From Paludibacter sp. (lineage in GTDB: Bacteria; Bacteroidota; Bacteroidia; Bacteroidales; Paludibacteraceae), in the NCBI GenBank assembly GCA_024710005.1, contig JANJVQ010000024.1:1-64000 (forward strand): a stretch of 64,000 nt of DNA. Reading direction: 5' to 3'. A program made the position numbers and the translations under genes. Below the pieces are notes generated by a model. The model had not been told where the DNA came from. It saw only the letters and a program-made list of their open reading frames with translations, and did no database searches. Shown piece by piece: positions 34,201-43,162 of this stretch. How positions within the stretch are numbered: the stretch's first letter is position 1; each line of letters begins with the position of its first letter.

Positions 34201-34906
34201 ACTGACTTTGTGTAATCCTTTTAACCCGAAAGAAATGGTTGATGTTGAAATAAATAAAAATAAACAGTAAAAACGAGAAACTGAAGATAATGAAGCCGGC
34301 GACCCGGAGCGCTTTATTGTCGTTGGGGCCGGGTATCAGGCTAAAGAGATAATCTCCCTCCTCTGTGCTGACTTCGACTGCTCCCGGATTTTTATTTTCA
34401 ACGATGGTTACATTTTTGTTGATGTCGAAACGTGGATGGAAATCATTTTGCAGGTAATCGTTTTCGTACGGAAAATCCATCCTGACAGGTATGAAGGCTA
34501 CAACAGCAGCATTTTCTCTTACATTATACCACTTGTAGATGCCGTATGCGTTGGGTAGCTTAATGTAATGCCATCGTTCGTCCTGAATGATATGTTCAAA
34601 TTCCACATCAAAGCGGTTGGTGTTCCATATGGTAAGTTGTTCTTTTTCAAAAACATAAAAGGCAATTTGATTCTGTTGGTCGATTAGATCCTGTAGGAAA
34701 GCTTCTTCATGTAGCGTCCCCGGTAGTCCTGATGAAGCGATTAGCCGGTCGGATTTTGATATGGTATGATGCAGGGTATTGTTAAATTTTTGTGCTGAAA
34801 AAGGTTGGGTGAGGGTTTGGTGGTACAGATATTCAACCAGAAAACCCGACAGTAAACAGATGATGAATACCGCCGGAAGTATTTTATATTTACCTTTCAA
34901 CCTCAT
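31298..34906 (-). CDS. Large NtrY-like membrane sensor histidine kinase
   Basis: 1202 residues. A signal anchor at the N-terminus and about ten hydrophobic helices in residues 10-770 surround extracytoplasmic regions. A final membrane helix (IIQIYLIIIILSIILILIAG) leads into a HAMP domain (AEPLHQLESKLKSMRLGGKNEKIEY, about 905-955). HisKA follows with the phospho-acceptor in ARQVAHEINNPLTPMKL (about 990), and the ATPase domain has NNILKNATQSI, DNGAGIS and MGLGLSISKSI. The input signal is unknown and no response regulator gene is next to it. It lies 9 bases after rlmH in the same direction. Bacteroidota carry such oversized NtrY-like kinases with unassigned roles. Confidence 0.88.
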   Translation of the reverse strand: MRLKGKYKILPAVFIICLLSGFLVEYLYHQTLTQPFSAQKFNNTLHHTISKSDRLIASSGLPGTLHEEAFLQDLIDQQNQIAFYVFEKEQLTIWNTNRFDVEFEHIIQDERWHYIKLPNAYGIYKWYNVRENAAVVAFIPVRMDFPYENDYLQNDFHPRFDINKNVTIVENKNPGAVEVSTEEGDYLFSLIPGPNDNKALRVAGFIIFSFSFLLFIFIYFNINHFFRVKRITQSQYVAVTLLSGLTILICSYADFPGLFFSNQLFSPNHYATNQLIDSFTHLSAVCLFLVAALLVYHLKVNFTDNRLWLKKSAFYLYILFYFETLKSIVLNSNISFNIAILRDIHFINIWAQTIIFLLGTGIFFFLLIINRKEDYKTKPGKSTGIELIYIAAVTLLHALIFKDFTWLFVVLLITILIFDSIRRIFFKNKFTFNTFGLFIFIISIISFFSSYYLSEHKKLIKYKIQAENILVNGNADNDPIAELLLEELDKNLRKDEVLKQLMLDKADTDSVNKHIYQKHLYGFWNKYNVQIYPVSGNAPETDYYVRFLEFTGKRLKNTGFYSLPASLYDMSFIGLVDLVRENPEVLHTEKEILVFEFQPKRNFRSYSFPDLLISKESDAFKQSNISIAKYEKSNLIYSDQKFGWNESDILFHGLDDGFTRMSDENREYYVYTKNDVRIVITEIVRTSFRNLIFYSLFIILAYLLFARVVFWLFGLIKNKRTYALGLTSKFQLVFISLLFVSFISILIFSVNYIRSNYRQEQIAELEKKKQYIRNSLQDLYYWTEDIATVDEQSLNTNLQELAYRYQTDINIYDNAGKLRGSSQSLIFSKNLISGLMSPEVYFPDRTTENQYEQIGKLAYLAAYSDLVNGDYLQIGYISIPQYFSQTEINAKIEQFLGAIIQIYLIIIILSIILILIAGRQLAEPLHQLESKLKSMRLGGKNEKIEYKSKDEIGQLVEQYNRTVDELEKSAQLLLTAERESAWRTMARQVAHEINNPLTPMKLTIQQLQRTKKLDPEQFDGYFEKAAHTLVEQIDNLSRIAGTFSQFARMPETKFTDVDIAGKLVSVVNLFQHNYENIRISYTGPEKDIIVSGDPEQIIQVFNNILKNATQSIKKGVKGKIDVTLEFEEETVIIRFTDNGAGISETIRNEIFKPNFTTKSAGMGLGLSISKSIIEHMGGHISFITKQDEGTTFEIRVNRKSNK

Positions 34907-34915
34907 ATAATAAAC

Positions 34916-35389
34916 TTATTCGTGGTGATAGCTTTCGCCTCGGATGATGGTCATAGCCCTGTACAGCTGTTCTGCGAATATCAACCGTATCATTTGGTGC
35001 GAAAAAGTCATCGGCGACATGGAAATCATACCGTTGGCTCTATCATATATTCTTTGTGAAAATCCAAACGGACCACCTATAACAAAAATCATTCTTTTTG
35101 CAGAAGAATGCATTTTCTTTTCCAGAAAACCGGCGAATGCTACGGAACTGAATTGTTTGCCTTTTTCATCTAATAAAATTACATCGTCCTGGTTTTCAAT
35201 TTGTTTGAATATTAAATCTGCTTCTTTCTCTTTTTGTTCCTGTGTTGATAAATTTTTCGTGTTTTTTAATTCAGGAATAACAACTGTTTCAAAACTCAGG
35301 TAATGCAGTAGCCGGTTTTGGTAATCATCAATTAATTTTTGTAATGATTCACTGTTGGTTTTTCCTATCATCAAAAGTACGAATTTCAT
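34916..35389 (-). CDS. rlmH: 23S rRNA pseudouridine-1915 N3-methyltransferase
   Basis: 157 residues, the full length of this small SPOUT enzyme. The knotted SAM-binding region is clear: VILLDEKGKQFSS (about 73-85), FVIGGPFGFSQ (about 103-113), and the C-terminal SMSPMTFSHQMIRLIFAEQLYRAMTII...YHHE. RlmH methylates pseudouridine 1915 in helix 69 of 23S rRNA after subunit joining. It is read away from the DUF4783-nadC pair, an arrangement often found in Bacteroidota. Confidence 0.95.
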   Translation of the reverse strand: MKFVLLMIGKTNSESLQKLIDDYQNRLLHYLSFETVVIPELKNTKNLSTQEQKEKEADLIFKQIENQDDVILLDEKGKQFSSVAFAGFLEKKMHSSAKRMIFVIGGPFGFSQRIYDRANGMISMSPMTFSHQMIRLIFAEQLYRAMTIIRGESYHHE

Positions 35390-35505
35390 AAAATCATCGG
35401 GTTTAACTATTCATGGTCTGTTATTTGTTAAACAAAAAACGGATTTATTTCAGTTTTTGAGTGTCATTGAATTTTGTCTGCAAATACATAAAATAAAATA
35501 AAAGT

Positions 35506-35537
35506 TTTGCTCTGACTAAATAATTGATGTATTTTTG
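35506..35537 (+). promoter_or_regulatory. Promoter of the DUF4783-nadC operon
   Basis: TTTG at 35506-35509, a 20-base spacer and TATTTTTG at 35530-35537. Transcription should start near 35544, leaving a leader of about 93 bases. Confidence 0.72.
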
Positions 35538-35551
35538 CCCCGAACTTCACC

Positions 35552-35612
35552 TTTAATAAGGTGCAAATATGGCACTTTTTAACGAGATATCCTGCCTGTA
35601 AAGGCATGTTTT
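35552..35612 (+). promoter_or_regulatory. Hairpin-containing leader of the DUF4783-nadC operon
   Basis: The leader carries CACCTT-TAAT-AAGGTG (about 35552-35567) and GCC-TGTAAA-GGC with flanking pairs (about 35592-35609). Neither is followed by a T-run. Whether they form a regulatory element is open; no known riboswitch consensus was recognised. Confidence 0.3.
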
Positions 35613-35636
35613 TGTGAACTTTTAAAAATCAGAACA

Positions 35637-36026
35637 ATGAAAACCCTGATATCTTTTTTAATGTTAATTTGTTCGTTCGGCATCGTTAGCGCCCAGCAGG
35701 ATGTTTCAGACAATATCTTAAACGCACTTGCTGGTGGGGATGCTGTTACACTTTCTTCTTTTTTCAATGATAATGTGGAATTGGTCGTAGGAGCAACTAA
35801 TGATGTTTTCAGTAAACAACAGGCTACAGGTATTATCAGCGATTTTTTCCGCAGAAATAAAGTGAGTTCATTTCAGGTATTACACAAAGGAACAAAAGAT
35901 ACTTCCGCGTTTTCCATTTGTACCATGAAAGCCGGAAATGCCTCCTACCGGGTATATGTTCTGGTGAGGAAAACCTCAACTCGACAGTTAATTCAGCAAT
36001 TAAGAATAGAATCATCCAATGACTAA
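35637..36026 (+). CDS. DUF4783 family periplasmic protein
   Basis: 129 residues with a signal peptide (MKTLISFLMLICSFGIVSAQ). The mature part is a small NTF2-like fold candidate: ILNALAGGDAVTLSSFFNDNVEL, VFSKQQATGIISDFFRRN and FSICTMKAGNASYRVYVLVR are typical DUF4783 segments. No function is established for the family. The last 8 bases overlap the nadC start, so translation is coupled. The pairing rlmH-DUF4783-nadC recurs in Bacteroidales. Confidence 0.85.
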   Translation: MKTLISFLMLICSFGIVSAQQDVSDNILNALAGGDAVTLSSFFNDNVELVVGATNDVFSKQQATGIISDFFRRNKVSSFQVLHKGTKDTSAFSICTMKAGNASYRVYVLVRKTSTRQLIQQLRIESSND

Positions 36027-36858
36027 CGAATTTGAACAGTTGATATCGCTGTGGTTTGCAGAAGATATCGGTGACGGGGATCATACTACCTTATCCTGTA
36101 TCCCTGAAAGTGCAAAAGGAAAATCTCAGTTAATTATCAAGGAAGAAGGAATTTTGGCGGGAGTAGAAGTTGCCCGCCGTATTTTTAATGCTTTCGACCC
36201 GGAACTAATGATGACTGTTTTTATACAGGACGGTGCGCATGTAAAGCCGGGTGATATCGCTTTTGTGGTGGAAGGGAAAATACAATCATTGCTTCAGACC
36301 GAACGGCTGATGCTGAATATCATGCAGCGGATGAGTGGGGTGGCTACACGCACCAATCAATATGTAAAAGCGCTGGAAGGTACGCGTACCAGGGTGCTGG
36401 ATACCCGCAAGACAACTCCGGGGCTTCGCTTGTTGGAGAAAGAAGCCGTTCGCATAGGTGGCGGTGTGAATCATCGTGTCGGTTTATACGATATGATTCT
36501 GTTGAAAGATAACCATGTTGATTTTGCCGGTGGCATTCCCAATGCCATTAACAGGGCAAAGGAATACCTCAAAGAGAAGGGCAAAGATCTCAAAATCGAA
36601 ATTGAAGTCAGGAATTTTGACGAACTGGCTCAGGTAATGGAAGTCGGTGGTGTCGACCGCATCATGCTTGATAATTTTACGCCTGAAAATACTAAAAAAG
36701 CCGTCGAAATTATCGGCGGAAAATATGAAACCGAATCATCGGGCGGAATCACTTTCGATACTTTGCGTACTTATGCAGCCTGCGGAGTGGATTATATTTC
36801 CGTCGGAGCACTGACTCATTCCGTTAAAAGTCTGGATATGAGTTTTAAAGCCGTTTAA
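36019..36858 (+). CDS. nadC: Nicotinate-nucleotide pyrophosphorylase (quinolinate phosphoribosyltransferase)
   Basis: 279 residues, normal length. Landmarks are EDIGDGDHTTLSCIP (14-28), AERLMLNIMQRMSGVATRT-type segment (TERLMLNIMQRMSGVATRT), LDTRKTTPGLRLLEKEAVRIGG (about 132-153) and RVGLYDMILLKDNHV (about 156-170), then EIEVRNFDEL and MLDNFTPE. The enzyme converts quinolinate and PRPP to nicotinate mononucleotide in NAD biosynthesis. Its 3' end overlaps the convergent MATE gene by 14 bases. nadA and nadB are not in the window. Confidence 0.96.
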   Translation: MTNEFEQLISLWFAEDIGDGDHTTLSCIPESAKGKSQLIIKEEGILAGVEVARRIFNAFDPELMMTVFIQDGAHVKPGDIAFVVEGKIQSLLQTERLMLNIMQRMSGVATRTNQYVKALEGTRTRVLDTRKTTPGLRLLEKEAVRIGGGVNHRVGLYDMILLKDNHVDFAGGIPNAINRAKEYLKEKGKDLKIEIEVRNFDELAQVMEVGGVDRIMLDNFTPENTKKAVEIIGGKYETESSGGITFDTLRTYAACGVDYISVGALTHSVKSLDMSFKAV

Positions 36859-38191
36859 AGTTTTTAGTAAAGCGCACAAGCGTAATGGCAGCAACAATTG
36901 CCGCGAGTCCATCAGCAGTTGGAATAGCAGCCCATGCTCCGTTCAATCCGAAAAGAGGAGGGAGGATGAGTATGGCCGGAACCAGAAATATAAACTGTCG
37001 TGTCAGGCTTAGAAAAATGGAAATTCTGGCTTTGCCTATTGACTGGAAAAAGTTGCTGATGACAATCTGAAAACCTACCAGCGGAAACATGATGATTGCT
37101 ATGCGTAACGCATTGGAGGCAATCTGAATCAGCTCTTTGTCGGATGTAAACATGCTCACGGAGAATTCAGCAAAGAACAATCCGGCAACAAAGCCTCCAC
37201 TGGTCAGTATAGTCGCGATGATGATAGCTGTTTTGAGCGTTTTAAACATCCTGTCATATAACTTTGCTCCGAAATTAAACCCGACAACCGGTTGTGTTCC
37301 CTGATTCAGGCCTAATACAACCTGAATAACCAAAATCAGCAAACTGTTAATGATGCCATAAGCACCAATAGCCAGATCGCCACCATATTTTATGAGTGTG
37401 GCATTAACAATAACCATCACCATACTCGAAGCTAATTGCATGCTGAAAGGTGACATGCCGATACTCACGATGGCATGGACTATTTCTTTTTCAAGTTTCA
37501 GATACGCCTTTTTAAACCGGATTTGTGAGACAGGCAGGAAGAAGTGACTCATTACCCAAATGCTGCCCGTTGTGTAGGCAATGACTGTTGCCCAGGCAGC
37601 TCCTTTAATTCCCCAATCGAAGACGAAAATAAACAGGGCATCCAGTGCAACATTGATTACGGCACTAATTAACATCGTATACATGGCTTTCCGTGGAAAA
37701 CCGGTTGCCCGCATGATGTTGTTGAACCCGAAATTCATCGCCGAGAAAATGGATGCAGGTACAATAATACGCATATAATCTTCGGCATAACCGATGGTTT
37801 CTTCAGTTCCTCCGAAGAAGCGCAATAAATCACCCATGAAAATATAGGTAAGTATGGATACAACCCCTGATATCAGGATGGTCAGCGTCAGTGCGTTCCC
37901 CAGTATTTTTTCAGCTTTCTCAATATTGTTTTCTCCCAATGTGATTGAAATACGTGAAGAAGATCCGGCTCCTATTAACATGCCGAATGCCATCAGTAAT
38001 ATCATGAAAGGGAAAGTCAGCGCCAACCCCGATATGGCTAAAGCGCCCACACCCTGACCTATGAAAATACGGTCGACAATATTATATAGTGACATGACAA
38101 TCATACCCACGATTGATGGGATAGAGTATTGCCAGATCAGTTTTCCGATTTTCTCAGTACTGAGTTTATTTGTGGCGGTGGAAACAGACAT
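36845..38191 (-). CDS. MATE family multidrug/cation antiporter
   Basis: 448 residues and 12 predicted membrane helices in two homologous halves. Family features include IWQYSIPSIVGMIVMSLYNIVDRIFIGQGVGALAISGLALTFP-type helix 1-2 (position 18-60), SSSRISITLGENNIEKAEKILGNAL after helix 2, and GLNQGTQPVVGFNFGA in the second half. MATE pumps export drugs or other organic cations using Na+ or H+. It is monocistronic with a promoter near 38231 and overlaps nadC tail-to-tail. Confidence 0.93.
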   Translation of the reverse strand: MSVSTATNKLSTEKIGKLIWQYSIPSIVGMIVMSLYNIVDRIFIGQGVGALAISGLALTFPFMILLMAFGMLIGAGSSSRISITLGENNIEKAEKILGNALTLTILISGVVSILTYIFMGDLLRFFGGTEETIGYAEDYMRIIVPASIFSAMNFGFNNIMRATGFPRKAMYTMLISAVINVALDALFIFVFDWGIKGAAWATVIAYTTGSIWVMSHFFLPVSQIRFKKAYLKLEKEIVHAIVSIGMSPFSMQLASSMVMVIVNATLIKYGGDLAIGAYGIINSLLILVIQVVLGLNQGTQPVVGFNFGAKLYDRMFKTLKTAIIIATILTSGGFVAGLFFAEFSVSMFTSDKELIQIASNALRIAIIMFPLVGFQIVISNFFQSIGKARISIFLSLTRQFIFLVPAILILPPLFGLNGAWAAIPTADGLAAIVAAITLVRFTKNFKRL

Positions 38192-38230
38192 GCTTGATGA
38201 TTATATATAATCCCTTTTTATTACGGGCTC

Positions 38231-38238
38231 CAAAATTA
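38231..38238 (-). promoter_or_regulatory. -7 box of the MATE transporter gene
   Basis: TAATTTTG (complement of 38231-38238) lies about 40 bases before the MATE start codon, with TTTG about 23 bases further upstream. Confidence 0.5.
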
Positions 38239-38344
38239 CAAAAAAGTGCAGTATAAGTATGCAAATACGCATTTAAAATAATAAATTAACAAATTATACT
38301 AATTTTCACAAGTTGAGCATCAGTAATCTTCTGTAATAAATGTT

Positions 38345-38500
38345 TATATTTGCATGCTGAAAAAGCATTTAGTAAAGATTATTTAATTTAAGTCCAAATA
38401 CAATTGATTATGAGACGAGCATGATTACGGGTACTCACCAACGTTGATGAGAGTCCGGCATGCGAGTTCCATGTGACAATTAAAAATAAATTATTAACAT
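38345..38500 (+). promoter_or_regulatory. Promoter and structured leader of the PKD lipoprotein gene
   Basis: TATATTTG at 38345-38352 is a good -7 box. It is followed at once by ATGCT-GAAAA-AGCAT and a leader of about 140 bases. Around 38417-38463, GCATG and CATGC can close a stem enclosing CTCAcCAA/TTGaTGAG. The leader is G+C-richer than the AT-rich sequence around it. It resembles a folded RNA, but no known class was recognised. Confidence 0.4.
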
Positions 38501-40096
38501 ATGAAATTAGTATTGAACCGGTTGTTTTATATATTGTTAGCTTCAGTGTTTATTACCAGTTGTAAAACACCTATTGAACCGGATTTTAGCTATTCGCCTG
38601 AAATGCCCAAAGCCGGAGAAAAGGTGACTTTCACCAATCTGACAGAAGAAGCTGAATACTGGAACTGGACTTTTGGTGACGGAGGAAAGTCAACCGCGAA
38701 AAATCCAACTTATGTTTTCAAGAAACCCGGAGTTTATGATGTAACACTGATGGCAGATTCTAATAAGAATTATGTCAGGACAAAACAGATTACAATTTAC
38801 GATACCATTCCGTCAATATATCTGGAAAGTGACACAGTTCAGTATTATCAACCGGCAACATTCAGTGTGTTGGTGTATAATCCCTACAGTTATGATGTAA
38901 GTTATGAATGGACTTTTTCTTCGAATGCTCATAGTGAGAAAATTACGGATAGAAAGTCGACAGCAGCATCTTTGTCGGTCTATTTTAGTCATAAAAACAC
39001 ACTGGATACCGTAAATCTAATTATTGCGGTCGGAGATAAAATTGATACAATCAGTAAAATCTTTTATATCGAAGATGTGCCTGCCCGCAGTATTTTGATG
39101 GCTCAAAAGAATGGTAAGATTCTCAGACAAAGAATGTTCGAAAAGGGATTGGAAACGTATACAGAAACTAGTTTCCTTTCCGGGAAACATCCGTTTTACA
39201 TACAGGCACTGTCGAATAAACTGTATGTTTTTGATGCAGGAACCCATGTGAGTTCGGTTAAGTCGGAACTCGACGGCAAAACAGGTGATGGTAATATACG
39301 GGTGATTGATTTTGCTACAGGAAATGAAACCGAAATTATTCACAACAGAAACACCGCTGCCATTCATGGTTTTTACAACGGCTTTGTAGATGGTGATGAT
39401 ATTTACTGGACGGATTTCAGTGAGTTTGTGTACAAAAGCCCGGTAAGCAGTGGCGTGCTGGGAGCATTCGACTGGAGGGGGGACGAAGATTTGCAGACTT
39501 CGGTAGGTTATTATATGGTAAAAACAGACAGGTTGGGATATTTCGGAAACGGGTTAAGTAAAAACCAACTGAGTACCGGTATCCGCAATTACGATAATCA
39601 TTATTTCTGGTCAAAAGGCGGAACCGGGAAAGGAATTTACAGATTTACCGGAACGGATATCCTGAGTCAGAACCTTACGGGAGCAGGGGTGCCTCCGGCA
39701 GCAGGTTCTATTCTGAATGAATTTGCCATTCGTTCTTTTACGCTCGATCCGCTCAATCAGAAGGTGTACTTCTCTGTTACAGCTCCGGCAGAATCGATAG
39801 GATTTTGGGTTGCTAATATTAGTGGAACAAATGCTGTTCGCATCGACAATGCACCAATGAACAGTCCGGTTGATTTTATAACCGGAATTGTAGTCGACCA
39901 CGTTACAAACCGTGTTTATTGGGCCTATCGAGCTCCTGATGCGCTGAATGAAAGTTATTTTCAGGCGAACCCAACACATCGTACCGGTGTGAAATCGGTA
40001 CGGTTGTCCAGAAGTAACAATGTTGACAAGGAAATTGTGTATTTTGCAGCCGGTGTAGCTGCTTATGGCATTGCCATTGATGAAGAATTAAAATAA
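38501..40096 (+). CDS. Lipoprotein with PKD domain and YWTD-like propeller
   Basis: 531 residues. The signal peptide ends in SVFITSC, a lipobox with Cys near residue 21. Residues about 28-100 form a PKD domain (FTNLTEEAEYWNWTFGDGGKSTAKNPTYVF region, with WTFGDGG as its core). A second Ig-like part follows (to about 185). Residues about 195-525 carry repeated strands of the type DDIYWTDF, NHYFWSKGG, QKVYFSVTAP and NRVYWAYRAP, as in low-density-lipoprotein receptor-like propellers. The protein should sit on the outer membrane and bind a polymer or protein. The next gene, a glycosyltransferase, follows by 3 bases. Confidence 0.82.
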   Translation: MKLVLNRLFYILLASVFITSCKTPIEPDFSYSPEMPKAGEKVTFTNLTEEAEYWNWTFGDGGKSTAKNPTYVFKKPGVYDVTLMADSNKNYVRTKQITIYDTIPSIYLESDTVQYYQPATFSVLVYNPYSYDVSYEWTFSSNAHSEKITDRKSTAASLSVYFSHKNTLDTVNLIIAVGDKIDTISKIFYIEDVPARSILMAQKNGKILRQRMFEKGLETYTETSFLSGKHPFYIQALSNKLYVFDAGTHVSSVKSELDGKTGDGNIRVIDFATGNETEIIHNRNTAAIHGFYNGFVDGDDIYWTDFSEFVYKSPVSSGVLGAFDWRGDEDLQTSVGYYMVKTDRLGYFGNGLSKNQLSTGIRNYDNHYFWSKGGTGKGIYRFTGTDILSQNLTGAGVPPAAGSILNEFAIRSFTLDPLNQKVYFSVTAPAESIGFWVANISGTNAVRIDNAPMNSPVDFITGIVVDHVTNRVYWAYRAPDALNESYFQANPTHRTGVKSVRLSRSNNVDKEIVYFAAGVAAYGIAIDEELK

Positions 40097-40099
40097 AGG

Positions 40100-41008
40100 A
40101 TGCTTTCCATACTGATACCTACATACAATTACGACATTTCTCAACTGGTAAAGGACCTGCATGCTCAGGCTGAAGGATTGGGTGTTCAGTATGAAATAAT
40201 TGTTATGGAGGATGGTTCGGATCAATTTCTCGTCGCCAATCAGCAAATCGGTTTATTAAATCACTGCCGCTACATTGCACTACCTGATAATATAGGTAGA
40301 TCTGCTATCCGCAACCGGCTGGCAGATGAGGCTCAGTTTCCATACCTTCTTTTTATGGATTGTGATGCATCTGTCTGTAATAAAGATTATCTCCTCAGAT
40401 ACCTTCCTTTCTGTGAAGGAAAAGTAATTGTGATTGGCGGAACGGCATACGATCCGGACTGTCATAATCCGGCGTTTAGCCTGCGATTGAAATATGGTCG
40501 TGAAAGAGAGTCGAATCTGGCTTATCTGTTGCAACATCACGAAAAGGAAAATTTTGCGACGTTTAATTTTCTGATTTCCAAATCAATTTTCAGTACAATA
40601 AGATTTGATGAATCAATTGCAGGCTATGGACACGAAGATACCTTATTCGGTCATGCGTTGCATGAAGCCGGGTTTATATTTCAGCATATCGATAACCCGT
40701 TAATTCACAAAGGACTGGATGACAACCGGACTTACCTGAAAAAAACAGCCGAAAGCGTACGGAACCTGTATTTACTTTTCAACTCCGGGAAGTATCCTTT
40801 TCTGGCAGACGAATCGAAACTGCTGCGGATGTTTCTGCGACTTAAGAAATACCATCTGACAAAGCTTGCTGCTTTGAAATTTGTATTTGTCAGAAAATTA
40901 ATGGAAAAGAATTTGACAGGGATGCATCCGGATTTATTTATTTATGATGTTTATAAGTTGCTCCTGCTTTGTAAGTTTCAGGTTAATGCTGACAAGATGA
41001 CAGTTTGA
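40100..41008 (+). CDS. GT2 family glycosyltransferase
   Basis: 302 residues, cytoplasmic, no membrane helix. N-terminal GT-A elements are MLSILIPTYNYDISQLV, IIVMEDGSDQFLV and the acceptor-side IGRSAIRNRLADEA, with FMDCDASV as the metal-binding DxD equivalent. A later segment (GYGHEDTLFGHALHEAGF) matches the ED catalytic region. It adds a sugar to an unknown acceptor. It follows the PKD lipoprotein gene by 3 bases, which suggests cotranscription; whether it glycosylates a surface component is inference. Confidence 0.9.
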   Translation: MLSILIPTYNYDISQLVKDLHAQAEGLGVQYEIIVMEDGSDQFLVANQQIGLLNHCRYIALPDNIGRSAIRNRLADEAQFPYLLFMDCDASVCNKDYLLRYLPFCEGKVIVIGGTAYDPDCHNPAFSLRLKYGRERESNLAYLLQHHEKENFATFNFLISKSIFSTIRFDESIAGYGHEDTLFGHALHEAGFIFQHIDNPLIHKGLDDNRTYLKKTAESVRNLYLLFNSGKYPFLADESKLLRMFLRLKKYHLTKLAALKFVFVRKLMEKNLTGMHPDLFIYDVYKLLLLCKFQVNADKMTV

Positions 41009-41135
41009 ATGTCTGAATTACATGTATATGGTCGATAAATGATGACAAATCAGGCCTTATCCGGCTTTGGCACAAAATCTGATTAACTGCACACGTCTAA
41101 TTAAAAATTTAAACAATTAAAAATATATCGTGATT

Positions 41136-41405
41136 ATGAACATCAAACCATTAGGAGACCGCGTGTTGGTAAAACCGGCACCGGCTGAAGAAAAAACCGT
41201 GAGTGGAATCATTATTCCGGATTCAGCAAAAGAAAAACCATTGAAAGGTGAAGTGTTGGCAGTAGGTAAAGGAACCAAGGATGAGACCATGGAAGTTGCA
41301 GTGGGCAATACCGTGCTTTACGGTAAATATGCCGGTACAGAACTGGAACTGGATGGAGAGAAATACCTCATCATGAGACAATCAGACATCTTTGCCATCA
41401 TTTGA
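41136..41405 (+). CDS. groES: Co-chaperonin GroES
   Basis: 89 residues from the ATG at 41136. A GTG at 41130 is in frame, but the family starts [11 protein letters not shown]. All core motifs are present: [22 protein letters not shown] with the mobile loop, [21 protein letters not shown] and the terminal [11 protein letters not shown]. Seven copies cap GroEL during folding. It precedes groEL by 55 bases in the usual order. No CIRCE inverted repeat is visible in the 127 bases upstream. Confidence 0.97.
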   Translation: MNIKPLGDRVLVKPAPAEEKTVSGIIIPDSAKEKPLKGEVLAVGKGTKDETMEVAVGNTVLYGKYAGTELELDGEKYLIMRQSDIFAII

Positions 41406-41460
41406 TAATCATCGGGTTAGTTAATTGTAATTAGTAATTAGTTAAATTGTAATTGAAATT

Positions 41461-43092
<1,632 letters not shown>

Positions 43093-43124
43093 TATCACCC
43101 AAACAGCATAATAATTTAGTTTTG

Positions 43125-43162
43125 AAATCTCCGGTGGAAATGCTTCTGCCGGAGATTTTTTA
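43125..43162 (+). terminator. Terminator of groES-groEL
   Basis: AAATCTCCGG (43125-43134) pairs with CCGGAGATTT (43149-43158), followed by T residues. The downstream metY stop lies at its edge, so it may serve both strands. Confidence 0.85.

Noticed and set aside
38410-38470. Hammerhead-like ribozyme, because of TTGATGAGAGTC
   Set aside because: The core has TTGATGA rather than CTGATGA and the required GAAA segment is missing.
40997-41130. CIRCE operator in front of groES
   Set aside because: No inverted TTAGCACTC/GAGTGCTAA pair is present; the sequence TTTGGCACAAAA is not a match.
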